A DNA stretch of 59,392 nt from Pedosphaera sp. Its GTDB lineage: Bacteria; Verrucomicrobiota; Verrucomicrobiia; Limisphaerales; UBA9464. The stretch's first letter is position 1. The number at the start of each line of letters is the position of its first letter. Under the pieces are notes generated by a model, which made no database searches, was not told the origin of the DNA, and was given only the letters and a program-made list of their open reading frames with translations. The translations under genes were made by a program, and so were the position numbers. The stretch is taken from the NCBI GenBank assembly GCA_009695205.1, contig SIBK01000020.1, positions 1 through 59,392 on the forward strand, in the 5' to 3' direction. This document shows positions 52,301 to 59,392 of this stretch, piece by piece.

Positions 52301-52607
52301 CGATCGCCTTGGAGGCCTTGATGCCACGGCGGCTGCGGTGAGCGGCGCCCGCAGCCGATTGCGGGCCATATTGATGACAAGTCTGGCGATGATGGCGGGC
52401 ATGCTTCCAATGGCGCTCGGCCTCGGCGAAGGTGGGGAGCAAACGGCTCCGCTGGGGCGCGCGGTCATTGGAGGACTAGCGGCCGCGACCCTCGCGACGC
52501 TGATCATGCTGCCGCCAGTTTTCGCAATCGTCAGTGCTCGAGCCAGTATGCGGTCGGGATCATTGGATCCGGACGACCCGCTCAGCCGGCACTGTGATTT
52601 AACCTAA
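49392..52607 (+). CDS. RND efflux pump, inner-membrane subunit (HAE1/AcrB-like)
   Basis: 1071 residues, the normal length. Architecture: helix 1 (PITVVVIVMAVALGAWVALQ), first periplasmic loop with PPLGVPTLYVAQPFGGMDPA, helices 2-6 with the proton-relay helix GILVDEATVAVENIHTHLAR, second periplasmic loop (GTEIFPTVDSGQFALRLRAP), and helices 8-12. At the relay, AcrB has Asp407-Asp408; here Asp402-Glu403. At the position of AcrB Lys940 (SAKNAIL) this protein has Ala959 (VAVANAIL). So the coupling residues differ from drug-efflux AcrB; the substrate may too. First gene of an operon with adaptor (4 bases on) and outer-membrane channel. Confidence 0.93.
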   Translation: MNILQTALRRPITVVVIVMAVALGAWVALQRMSRDVFPPLGVPTLYVAQPFGGMDPAQMEGFLTYYYEYHFLYITGIEHVESKSIQGASLMKLQFHPGTDMAGAMSETVAYVNRARAFMPPGTPGPFITRFDASSVPVGQLVFSTDNPNRTVGQMQDAALNMVRPLFATLRGVSAPPPFGGSARTIVINLKPDRLKALGMSPDEIVQAVSQANTISPSGNMNLGDRYPIVPVNAVVKNIKDLEAVPLRVGSAGAVFLRDVATVEDSSDVVTSYALVNGRRTVYMPVTKRSDASTLSVVELVKKNLPKFQIAVPDDIKVSYEFDQSPVVRRSIRDLVREGAIGAVLTGLMVLVFLRDWRSALIVVVNIPVSLLAAVFALWACGQSINLMTLGGLALAVGILVDEATVAVENIHTHLARGVRPARASLNATRETALPRMLAMLCVLAVFIPAFFMQGAARALFVPLALAVGFSMVASFILSSTLVPILSVWLLRGDRLSEVVHRGIAVIHEPSPDRAKPIVEDPGFLEWIQATYGRLLARILGVRWVLLPAYLGTTLVLIGFVGRKLGTEIFPTVDSGQFALRLRAPSGTRVENTEQIALRTLEIIRREAGAENVALTMGLVGVHAPNYPVNLIYLWNGGPEEAHLSIQLTAGSSVNIPRLKERLRAVFASELPEVLMSFEPSDVVSRVMSFGSPTPIEVAVSGPNLAVSKEYADKLYAKLREIPALRDIHFAQSLDFPTVDVTVNRERAGLLGVKMADVTRSLVAATTSSRFTVPNYWSDPNSGVSYSLQIQIPQAKTTSLEDVRNVTVSAAGGKSVLLRNVAGVASGSAVGQYERYNMARVISITANIHGSDLGSVAREVHRAIATVGAPPPKTNVALRGQIVPLTELLGGFQSGLLIAIAVIFLMLTANFQSIRLPFAVLSTVPAVITGVVLMLWFTKTTVNIQSAMGAIMALGVAVANAILMVTFAERDRLGGLDATAAAVSGARSRLRAILMTSLAMMAGMLPMALGLGEGGEQTAPLGRAVIGGLAAATLATLIMLPPVFAIVSARASMRSGSLDPDDPLSRHCDLT

Positions 52608-52611
52608 GGCC

Positions 52612-53751
52612 ATGACCAAACTTTCAAGAGACGTCCCTGCAACGCTTATGAGATATACCCTTTCTTTAACAATTGCCGTCGGGGCCGCTCTTTGGATTGC
52701 GTCCGGCCCAAGGCTGCGGGGAGCGGATGCGCCGAAGCCTGTGGAGGTCAAAATCATTCATCCGGTGCGCGGAGAGATTATTCGCACAATTACCTTGCCG
52801 GGCACGATTCGCGCCAACCAGCAGGTGACTCTCTCAGCCAAGGTGGGAGGGTATCTGAAGTCGCTCGCGGTGGACCGGGGCGATCGTGTGAAAGCGGGCC
52901 AGTTGATTGGGGAGATTGAAGTGCCGGAACTGATCGCGGATGCCCTGAAAAACCGTGCGGAACTCGTGCGTGCGGAAGCCGAGGCAAAGGTGTCCGACTT
53001 GGAGGCCGGCCGATTGTCCAAAGCGCAACGGCAGGCACCGGACCTGGTGCTGCCGCAGGCAGTCGACAATTCGGAGGGCCGGCTCGCCATGGCGAAGGCA
53101 GGGGTCGAAGTGGCCCGGGCCAATATCGAACGGACGGAAACACTTCTGCGATACGCACACATCGTCGCGCCGTTTGATGGTATTGTGACCGCACGATTTG
53201 TGGATCCCGGCGCGTTTATTCCCTCGGCTGCCGGCGGCGGCCCGGCGCAAGCGGCGGCTCTCGTAACGCTTGCGGATTTCGACTCGGTGCGGGCGCAAGT
53301 TGCGCTCCCGGAGGTCGAGGCTGCCTTGGCGCAAGTGGGGCAACCGGTCAAACTTACGGTGGAAGGTCTGGTTGGAAAATCCTTTGCGGGCAAGATCAGC
53401 CGGATGAGCTATGCGCTCGATGACACAACGAAGACGATGCTTATAGAGGCCGATTTGCCCAACCCCGATCTCGTGCTCCGGCCGGGAATGTATGCGGCCG
53501 TCAAAGTCGGGTTAGAGAAGCACCTTGATGCGATGACCCTTCCCGTCGAGGCGATCGTGATGGAAAAGGTAAATGCATTTGCGTTCGTGATTGAAGGGGG
53601 CAAGGCAAAAAAGACGGCGATCCGAATCGGATTCAATGACGGCTTGAAGGTCGAGGTAGTGAGCGGATTAACTGGAAGCGAGAAAGTGGCGTTGGTGGGG
53701 AAAATGGTTCTGACCGACGGCGCAGCGGTCACCGCAACGGAGGTCCCATGA
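52612..53751 (+). CDS. RND periplasmic adaptor (membrane fusion protein)
   Basis: 379 residues with an N-terminal signal/anchor helix (MRYTLSLTIAVGAALWIASG). Split lipoyl domain (GYLKSLAVDRGDRVKAGQLI, later LRYAHIVAPFDGIVTARFVD), a coiled-coil hairpin of about 60 residues between them (NRAELVRAEAEAKVSDLEAG), a beta-barrel domain and a membrane-proximal domain (LPVEAIVMEKVNAFAFVIEG). It bridges the pump and the TolC-like channel. Its TGA overlaps the next start (ATGA at 53748-53751). Confidence 0.93.
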   Translation: MTKLSRDVPATLMRYTLSLTIAVGAALWIASGPRLRGADAPKPVEVKIIHPVRGEIIRTITLPGTIRANQQVTLSAKVGGYLKSLAVDRGDRVKAGQLIGEIEVPELIADALKNRAELVRAEAEAKVSDLEAGRLSKAQRQAPDLVLPQAVDNSEGRLAMAKAGVEVARANIERTETLLRYAHIVAPFDGIVTARFVDPGAFIPSAAGGGPAQAAALVTLADFDSVRAQVALPEVEAALAQVGQPVKLTVEGLVGKSFAGKISRMSYALDDTTKTMLIEADLPNPDLVLRPGMYAAVKVGLEKHLDAMTLPVEAIVMEKVNAFAFVIEGGKAKKTAIRIGFNDGLKVEVVSGLTGSEKVALVGKMVLTDGAAVTATEVP

Positions 53752-55076
53752 ACAGTGCGATGGTCTGGTCAGTACGTGCCGCCGGGTTCGCCGTGGCGAT
53801 CGGCCTCGGGATTTCACCTGTAGGCCGGGCGCAAGGCACGAACGAAGCGCAGCGGATCGATCTAGTCACCGTCTTGCGCTTGGCAGGCACACAAAATATA
53901 GAGGTTCAGATCGCGCGCGAACGGTTGGCCGAGGCGCAGGCGGATCATGGGAGTGCGATCGCACAACTGTTTCCATGGGTTGCCCCGGGGATTGGCTACC
54001 GGCGTCATGACGGAAATCTGCAGGATGTTGCAGGAAACATCACGGAGGTTCACAAGCAATCCTATGCGCCGGGCGGATTGGTGGGTGCTCAGCTTGATTT
54101 GGGTGAGGCGATCTACAAACAGTTGGCAACGAAACAGGAAGCCACTGCTGCTTCGCATGGGCTCGAAGCGCAGCGGCAGGAGAGCGCTGCCGGCGCTGCT
54201 CTGGCGTATTTTGACCTCTTGGCGTCAAAGTCTGTGGTGGAAATCACGAGTGAATCGGTGCGTCTCGCCGCCGACTACGAAGGGCAGGTCCAACGGGCGG
54301 TCGAGGCTGGGATCGCATTTAAGGGGGAGCAATTGCGCGTCCGGGTTCAACGGGAGCGGAATCAACTTGCCTGGCAACGGGCCCTCGCCGACGCCCGAAT
54401 TGTGTCCGCTAAACTCGCCCAGACCTTGCGCCTGAATTCTACCGTGGAGCTGCTGCCGAGCGGATCGGATTTAGTTCCGATGCCCCTGATAAGAACCAAC
54501 CTGATGCGCCTGATTGCACAGGCGTTGGCGGGGCGTTCCGAGTTGAAACAGAGCGGGGCGAGCACGGCGGCAGCGCGAGAACTTCGCCGGGGAGCCACCT
54601 ATGGTCCGCTGGTACCCACGGTTGGTGCGCTGGTTTTTTGGGGGGGCTTGGGTGGCGGTCGAGGCAATGATTGGGGCTCTCTCGATGGGCAGGAAGATTA
54701 CTCTGTGAGTCTGAGCTGGCGCCTGGGGGCGGGAGGACTGCTTGACCTAAACCGGCAGCGCGCAGCCCAGGCGCGTCTAAACAGGGCGCAATTGAGCAAT
54801 GAGAAATTACGGGATGAAATCACGCGTCAGGTGGTGGAGGCGGTAACGCAGGCAGAGTCGCTTGCGGAGCAGTTGGCGATCAGTCAGGGCACAGTGACAA
54901 CGGCGGAGCAGGGATATCGGTTGGCGCAGCAGCGGAAGGAATTTGGAGTCGGAATTGTGCTAGAAGCGCTCCAAGCCGAGCAGGAGTTAACGAGGGCTCG
55001 TCTCGACTATGCGCGTAGCATTGCGGAATTCAACAAGGCCCAATACGCATTGCTGAGAGCGGTGGGAGGATTGTGA
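53748..55076 (+). CDS. TolC-like outer-membrane efflux protein
   Basis: 442 residues with signal peptide (VRAAGFAVAIGLGISPVGRA). Two OEP repeats rich in Ala/Gln/Glu that form the coiled-coil barrel; the second contains LRDEITRQVVEAVTQAESLA and VLEALQAEQELTRARLDYAR, ending SIAEFNKAQYALLRAVGGL, a typical tail of this family. Completes a self-contained tripartite efflux system. No regulator gene of TetR or two-component type is adjacent. Confidence 0.92.
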   Translation: MNSAMVWSVRAAGFAVAIGLGISPVGRAQGTNEAQRIDLVTVLRLAGTQNIEVQIARERLAEAQADHGSAIAQLFPWVAPGIGYRRHDGNLQDVAGNITEVHKQSYAPGGLVGAQLDLGEAIYKQLATKQEATAASHGLEAQRQESAAGAALAYFDLLASKSVVEITSESVRLAADYEGQVQRAVEAGIAFKGEQLRVRVQRERNQLAWQRALADARIVSAKLAQTLRLNSTVELLPSGSDLVPMPLIRTNLMRLIAQALAGRSELKQSGASTAAARELRRGATYGPLVPTVGALVFWGGLGGGRGNDWGSLDGQEDYSVSLSWRLGAGGLLDLNRQRAAQARLNRAQLSNEKLRDEITRQVVEAVTQAESLAEQLAISQGTVTTAEQGYRLAQQRKEFGVGIVLEALQAEQELTRARLDYARSIAEFNKAQYALLRAVGGL

Positions 55077-55281
55077 ACGGAAGGGGCTACTCTCTGGCGC
55101 TTCTTCGCAGCGTTGCTCCGAGCATTACCCGCTATTGTCCGCGAGTGACGCTGATGGCAGCGAGTTCGGCGTGCTCTTTGTCGCCGTTCATGGCCAACTC
55201 CCTGCGCTCCCGGTCCCAATCCGCGCCCTCGTGCCCTCGTGCCGGCTTGGGAACTCACGGAAACATTAATGGACCGTTGCC

Positions 55282-56062
55282 TTAGGGGTCAGAATCAGCT
55301 CCCAGATAAAGCCTTAAGATGTAGTTTGATGTCGGACGACTCGAAACGAATTCAACGTGGCCGTCACAGAAGGAAACGCCTCCACCATCGGCACCGTGGT
55401 GGTCGATGGGGTCAGGAATATTGTTGCGTGTCCCCTGTTCGCCATCGTCTCCATCCATAAACAGCCACGCTTGAGAAGGACTTGCACCGGTACCTTTATA
55501 GCCCGCTGCAAAGCTAAAGGATGACGGGTACTGATAAACCCAACTTTGTACATTGGACAGCGTCTTCTGGGCATCAGGGCCGTCTAATCCTGAACTGTTT
55601 CCCCACCACCCGAGAATTTCGTAACTCGTACCGGGACTTTTCTTGTCAAAAGCAAATTCTGTCAGGTCCTTCAAAACCGGGTCATCGCCGGGGATTCGTC
55701 GAATGAAATTTGTGGTGCGAATAAAGTTTTGAGTGCTGGGGCAGATAAAGATTTTTAAATTGGAAATGTATTTCGGATACAGCCAACTCTGGTCGTCATC
55801 GCCGCCATGTTGAATATTGGGAGAAGTTTCCTTTCGAGCCATCGTCCGCATACATCTGGCTGCCGAGTTGCAGTTGCTTCAAGTTATTGAGGCAGGAAAT
55901 CCGGTGACCTCTTTCTTTGGCTTTAGTCAGGGCCGGCAGCAACATCCCGGCAAGGATGGCGATGATGGCGATCACAACCAATAATTCGATCAACGTGAAA
56001 GCCGGCATCTTATGCCTCGAAAGGTTCGCGCAAGAACAGCGTGATTGACGGCAGAGATTCAT
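55282..56062 (-). pseudogene. Type II/IV pseudopilin-like protein, single frameshift
   Basis: Start at ATG 56062 or 56008. Prepilin signal MPA then [20 protein letters not shown], followed by [20 protein letters not shown] and QMYADD, the hallmark N-terminus of Verrucomicrobial DUF1559-like prepilins. At about 55820-55840 the frame changes; the rest reads [32 protein letters not shown] and ends with GGGVSFCDGHVEFVSSRP, the usual C-terminal block. Without the shift the product ends after STWRR. One lesion only, so an assembly error remains possible. Confidence 0.82.
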
Positions 56063-56199
56063 GTTTCCAAAGAGCGAACCCGTCGGCCGAACTGTTGGGA
56101 AAAGCAATCGTTGTTTTCGGTTGCAAAGCAAGCCCACCAAGAAAGCTATTGACGACTGCTCGCGACTGCATAAAGTCGCCGCGCCTGAAGCCGATGAGT

Positions 56200-56475
56200 A
56201 TGCAGATCACGATCAGTGTTCCCGCGCCACTGCGCAACTGCTGCGCTGGCGCCTCGGAACTTTCGCTTCAGACGGAGACCCTCCGCACCATGCTTGAGGA
56301 ACTTGAGTTGCGCTATCCGACGCTTCACCGGAGTATTTGCGAGGAAACCGGCGCCGTGCGGTGACGCATCAATTTGTTCGTGAACACCCTTCACATGTGC
56401 GACCGCGACGAACTCGATACACAGCTGGAAACGGGCGACGTCGTCACCATCATGACTGCAGTCTCCGGAGGTTAA
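56200..56475 (+). pseudogene. MoaD/ThiS-like ubiquitin-fold protein interrupted by in-frame TGA
   Basis: Read through the TGA at 56362-56364 (codon 55), the frame gives 91 residues of MoaD type: [32 protein letters not shown], stop, RINLFVNTLHMCDRDELDTQ, LETGDVVTIMTAVSGG. The FVN block and the C-terminal Gly-Gly at the very end are the sulfur-carrier signature. It lies three bases before the ATG of an intact BNR-propeller gene, a pairing seen in other bacteria. Either the gene is dead, or the TGA is read through, or it is a sequencing error. CGA (Arg) would be the simplest ancestral codon. Confidence 0.75.
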
Positions 56476-56478
56476 ATT

Positions 56479-57591
56479 ATGAGCGACCGAATCATCCTTT
56501 GCATCGGAACCAAGAAAGAGCTTTTCGTGGCCGAGTCGTCGAAGACCCGGCGCGGCTTCACCCGGCGCGGGCCATTCAACCAGGGCATAGGGGTCTATTC
56601 CGCGCTCATTGACATGCGCGGCACGCCCAAACTCTATGCGTCAAGCTGCAATCCCTTCTTCGGCATGAAAATCGTGCGCTCAACCGATCTCGGGAAAACC
56701 TTCAAGGAAACGAAGTCGGCACCCGCCTTCCCAAAGGAGGACGGCCGTGCGCTGGCCAACATCTGGTCGCTCGAAGCGGGCAAGGACAAAAAGGAGCTGT
56801 TGTGCGGCGTCGAGCCGGCGTCGTTGTTCAAGAGGCGCGACGGTGGCGATTCCTGGGAAATGGTTGCGGGCATCAGCAACCACAAACACTCGCGCAATTG
56901 GCAACCGGGCAATGGCGGGCTTTGCATGCACACGATCTTGCGGGCCGGGAATCGCGTGCATCTCGGCATCTCAACAGGCAGCCACTACTTAAGCGAAGAT
57001 GGAGGCGAGACCTTTGCGGCTGCCAACCAAGGCGTCGGCGCGGGGTTTACGCCCGATCCCTTCCCCGAGTTCGGCCAATGTGTCCACAAGATCGCGGGGC
57101 ACAAGAATGCGCCCGGACGGCTCTATATGCAGAACCACGGTGGCTGGTCCGAATGGGACGGGCCAGGAGGGCGGCGGCCAGACATCGGCGTACTGCGCAG
57201 CGACGACCACGGCTACACCTGGCGCTCCATCGCCAAGGGACTTCCGTCGGACTTCGGTTTCCCCCTCGTTGTGCATCCTCACAACCCCGACACACTCTAT
57301 GTGGTGCCACTCGAACCATTAACGCGCACCTGCCCCGGCGGTAGGCCGGCCGTCTGGCGTAGTGAAAACGGCGGCGGCTCGTGGAAGAAGCTCGCTCAAG
57401 GGTTGCCCAAGAAAAACAGCTACTTCACCGTCTTGCGCGACGCGATGGACATCGACAAGTTTTCTTCACCGGCCCTCTACTTCGGCACGACTACCGGCCA
57501 GCTTTGGATGGGTCGCGACGGCGGCGAGAACTGGGAATGCGTGTTCGACGCCCTCCCGCCGATCCACTGTGTGAAGGCAGCGGTTGTGTGA
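56479..57591 (+). CDS. BNR/sialidase-like beta-propeller protein
   Basis: 370 residues with no signal peptide. Repeated Asp-box-like motifs (S/T-x-D-x-G-x-T/S-W): STDLGKTFKE, RRDGGDSWEM, SEDGGETFAA, RSDDHGYTWR, RSENGGGSWK, GRDGGENWEC. This is a six- or seven-bladed propeller of the exo-alpha-sialidase/Vps10/YCF48 type. Despite the fold, catalytic sialidase residues are not evident. It is cytosolic by sequence and follows the MoaD-like gene; such pairs recur in bacteria but their function is undescribed as far as I know. Confidence 0.88.
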   Translation: MSDRIILCIGTKKELFVAESSKTRRGFTRRGPFNQGIGVYSALIDMRGTPKLYASSCNPFFGMKIVRSTDLGKTFKETKSAPAFPKEDGRALANIWSLEAGKDKKELLCGVEPASLFKRRDGGDSWEMVAGISNHKHSRNWQPGNGGLCMHTILRAGNRVHLGISTGSHYLSEDGGETFAAANQGVGAGFTPDPFPEFGQCVHKIAGHKNAPGRLYMQNHGGWSEWDGPGGRRPDIGVLRSDDHGYTWRSIAKGLPSDFGFPLVVHPHNPDTLYVVPLEPLTRTCPGGRPAVWRSENGGGSWKKLAQGLPKKNSYFTVLRDAMDIDKFSSPALYFGTTTGQLWMGRDGGENWECVFDALPPIHCVKAAVV

Positions 57592-57655
57592 TGATCTGAG
57601 GATTGGCAAGCAACGCCCTGTGGGTGGAATAAAATCCATCGTGTCCTCCAAAACA

Positions 57656-57922
57656 ATGATCACAAAATTAACGAAGGACGAGATTACAGCTTTTGTCGGG
57701 AAAAACGCCGATTACTACTTCACTCGATGGACGCCCCTCGTGGAAGGGCAGAATTGGATCGCCCAAGCTCGCTCTCAAGAATTGCCTGAGAATGCTCTTA
57801 TGGACGCCCTTTCCAAGCGTGGTGGAACGAGCTTTGGCGCTGCGTTAGGGTTTTTTGCGATATTCGGGGCGGCCATCGTCGCAGTGTCCTCAGGGTTGAA
57901 GTCCTTCACTAGCGGGCAATGA
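57656..57922 (+). CDS. Small membrane protein with DUF2628-like N-terminus
   Basis: 88 residues from ATG 57656; the frame is open further upstream but that part is not protein-like. The N-terminus (DEITAFVGKNADYYFTRWTP) resembles the start of DUF2628-type membrane proteins; one hydrophobic helix near the end (FGAALGFFAIFGAAIVAVSS). Much shorter than DUF2628 proteins, so perhaps a truncated relative. The lipase gene starts 17 bases on. Confidence 0.6.
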   Translation: MITKLTKDEITAFVGKNADYYFTRWTPLVEGQNWIAQARSQELPENALMDALSKRGGTSFGAALGFFAIFGAAIVAVSSGLKSFTSGQ

Positions 57923-57938
57923 CAGTAAGTTCCGCACC

Positions 57939-58664
57939 ATGCAACTCATTGCCTGGCTCAGTTCCATCCTCGCGGCTCTCGACGGCTCCGGTTGCGCTCC
58001 GCCGCGGCCCGTGCCAGATCGCAACCCGGTAGTTCTCGTCCACGGGCTCAGTTCAAACTCGAGCGACATGACCCGTATGGCGCATTCCTTTCGCCGGGCG
58101 GGGTGGGAGGTTTTCACGCCTGACATAACTCCAGCCAATGGACGGGTGGGCATCGATCAGCTGGCCTCACAATTGGCTGCCTACACGGATCGTCATCTTA
58201 CAGGGCGGAGATTTGACCTTGTCGGGTTCAGCATGGGTGGACTCGTCGGCCGATACTACATTCAGCGTCTCGGCGGTATCGAGCGAGTCGATCGATTCGT
58301 GACGATCGCCACTCCGCACCACGGCTCCATCATGGCCACTTTTCTCTTTCAACCCGGCGGACGGCAGATGCGTCCGGGCAGTGACTTCCTCCGCGATCTG
58401 GCGCGCGATTCCGATCGGCTGGGTCAGATACAATTCACCTCATTCTACACCCCGCTCGACCTGGTCGTCGTCCCCGCGCGCAGCTCCGAGATGCCAGAAG
58501 CGTCCAACATTCGCCTCTGGGCGGCGCTGCACCCGTCGCTAATTATCGAGAAACGCTGCATCCGCGCGGTGGCGAAGACGTTGCTTGAAGAATGCCTTCC
58601 GAAACCAAAGAAAGCGCCGGTTGCAGACAGTCGGGGTATCAAACCAAAAGCGGATCCAACCTGA
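57939..58664 (+). CDS. Alpha/beta hydrolase, triacylglycerol-lipase-like
   Basis: 241 residues. Oxyanion motif VVLVHGLSSN (about 31-40), nucleophile elbow GFSMGG with Ser98, probable Asp174 (YTPLDLVVVP) and His198 (WAALHPSLI). The block RYYIQRLGG, FVTIATPHHGS is typical of bacterial lipases/esterases (LipA/EstA-like). Weak N-terminal hydrophobic segment (LIAWLSSILAAL) without a clear cleavage site. C-terminal Lys/Pro-rich tail. Confidence 0.88.
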   Translation: MQLIAWLSSILAALDGSGCAPPRPVPDRNPVVLVHGLSSNSSDMTRMAHSFRRAGWEVFTPDITPANGRVGIDQLASQLAAYTDRHLTGRRFDLVGFSMGGLVGRYYIQRLGGIERVDRFVTIATPHHGSIMATFLFQPGGRQMRPGSDFLRDLARDSDRLGQIQFTSFYTPLDLVVVPARSSEMPEASNIRLWAALHPSLIIEKRCIRAVAKTLLEECLPKPKKAPVADSRGIKPKADPT

Positions 58665-58743
58665 TGGCCCGTAAAGGGCGGATCCACCCGTCGGCAGGCG
58701 GTTCCTTGAACGAACACCATTTTCCACATACAGTATTTGCTTT

Positions 58744-59249
58744 CTACGCTCCCTGGTCATAAAGCATCAAAACCAGGATTACCCCGTCGGGCATAAATTC
58801 AAGGACCGGCCCTTCGGCGAAATTCGCCTTCGATTGGAATGATAACGCCAACACGCATTTGCCGGCTTTGGTAATACTTGAATGTCGCGCCGACCTGCTG
58901 CGTGCGAGTCTGATCCAGGTCCATTGTCCGTGAGGATTTGGTGAATTCCACGAGCTCCCTCGGCAGCGTCGCGTTGGCAGTGCTGTCCCAAGCAAATGCG
59001 AACTTCTGTTCCGGCACCAACAAAAGAGGCGCCAACTCCGGTGTCGACCATCGCTTGTCGGGAAACTACATCCGCAGATTCCCCCACAATAACTGCCGAT
59101 CCGTTATCAACGCCAGGATACCTGCAAGAGAGTCCCGTAGTTGATTGGCCAAGGCATCATAGGGCCGGTTAAGCGGTTGGTTGAGAGCGAGTCGTTCGGC
59201 CAACAGAATGCGGGCTGGAACAAAAATGGTCACAACCAGTGCGCTATAG
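58744..59249 (-). pseudogene. Membrane-protein gene fragment cut by an IS3-type element
   Basis: Reading minus from 59249, one frame runs YSALVVTIFVPARILLAERL, ALNQPLNRPYDALANQLRDS, LAGILALITDRQLLWGNLRM, then TAG at 59068-59066, then FPDKRWSTPELAPLLLVPEQ, VGATFKYYQSRQMRVGVIIP. Near 58820-58830 a frameshift leads to GPVLEFMPDGVILVLMLYDQ and a stop at 58744. The 5' end is missing because the IS inverted repeat begins at 59250. Contains at least one membrane helix. Family unknown. Frame continuity across 500 bases with only two lesions supports a real former gene. Confidence 0.6.
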
Positions 59250-59392
59250 TGCTCCCCAAAAACTAGACCAGGGGTTTAGATGGTGAGTGAAGAGAAACCA
59301 TCAGGACAACTGGAAGAGCACGATGAAACGACAACGAAAAAAGCACAGTGGGGTTTTCAAGGCCCAGGTGGCTTTGGAGGCGGTGAAAGGCG
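59250..59392 (+). mobile_element. Left end of an IS3-family insertion sequence, truncated by window
   Basis: The terminal inverted repeat begins tgctccccaaaaactagacc at 59250, of the TG...CCCCAAAA..T.GACCAG type usual for IS3-family ends. The orfA transposase starts 73 bases in. The right end and target duplication lie outside the window. Confidence 0.78.
59323..59392 (+). CDS. IS3-family transposase OrfA, 5' end only
   Basis: ATG at 59323 starts MKRQRKKHSGVFKAQVALEA (then VKG), the characteristic N-terminus of the helix-turn-helix OrfA protein, which is normally followed by OrfB through a -1 programmed frameshift. Only about 23 codons are in the window. Confidence 0.85.
   Translation, partial: MKRQRKKHSGVFKAQVALEAVKG

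Noticed and set aside
56362..56364. Selenocysteine at the TGA in the MoaD-like gene
   Set aside because: MoaD-type proteins have no known Sec or Cys at this position, and I saw no obvious SECIS-like hairpin just after the TGA.
1..59392. Reassignment of TGA to a sense codon across the genome
   Set aside because: TGA is the natural stop of many intact genes here (for example at 1657, 5818, 6798, 29337, 44067, 53751, 55076, 57591, 58664), with neighbours starting at or just after it.

Overview
The window looks like part of a chromosome of a Verrucomicrobiota bacterium of the Pedosphaera/Limisphaerales type. This is an inference from gene content: three tandem DUF1549/DUF1553 plus DUF1501 gene pairs, Tat-exported Gfo/Idh/MocA oxidoreductases, CotH/lamin-tail exoproteins, a prepilin whose N-terminus reads [13 protein letters not shown], a Gly-rich secretin and a CruF-like carotenoid gene. 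GC content is high and codon use looks even. I saw no rRNA, tRNA, CRISPR array or phage genes.

Layout. 1-9.1 kb: the end of a type II secretin, riboflavin synthase (minus), a decayed glycosidase-like gene, three consecutive CNNM/CorC-type membrane proteins, and a carotenoid hydratase-like gene (minus). 9.3-18.6 kb: two successive pairs of a large DUF1549/DUF1553 protein followed by a Tat-exported DUF1501 protein. 18.6-22.8 kb: an RhlE-type RNA helicase, remnants of a Calx-beta protein, and an alkaline-phosphatase-superfamily protein. 22.8-28.2 kb (minus): one very large CotH/lamin-tail gene carrying at least five frameshifts and three in-frame stops. 28.6-39.5 kb: a sugar-type catabolic neighbourhood (SDR, APC permease, two Gfo/Idh/MocA oxidoreductases, MFS transporter, ThuA-like protein, serine hydrolase), with degraded copies of an oxidoreductase end and an MFS segment flanking thuA. 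39.6-45.5 kb: an OFA-family MFS transporter and a third DUF1549/DUF1501 pair. 45.7-48.9 kb (minus): a frameshifted ABC-2 permease fused to a long C-terminal region. 49.4-55.1 kb: an intact three-gene RND efflux operon (pump, adaptor, outer-membrane channel). 55.3-59.4 kb: a frameshifted prepilin, a MoaD-like gene with an in-frame TGA next to a BNR beta-propeller gene, a small membrane protein, a lipase-like hydrolase, and a membrane-protein gene cut by the left end of an IS3-family element that runs off the window.

Two themes stand out. First, export and turnover of extracellular material: secretin, pseudopilin, Tat-exported PSD1/DUF1501 pairs, oxidoreductases and transporters. Second, heavy gene decay: about ten loci are broken, while long neighbouring stretches (9.3-19.9 kb, 36.6-45.5 kb, 49.4-55.1 kb) show no lesions. 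I counted eight in-frame stops inside otherwise continuous, family-like reading frames; six of the eight are TGA, although TGA also ends many intact genes here. No single undescribed system is proven. The best candidates for follow-up are the MoaD-like/BNR pair, the in-frame TGA set, and the mirrored oxidoreductase/MFS remnants around thuA.
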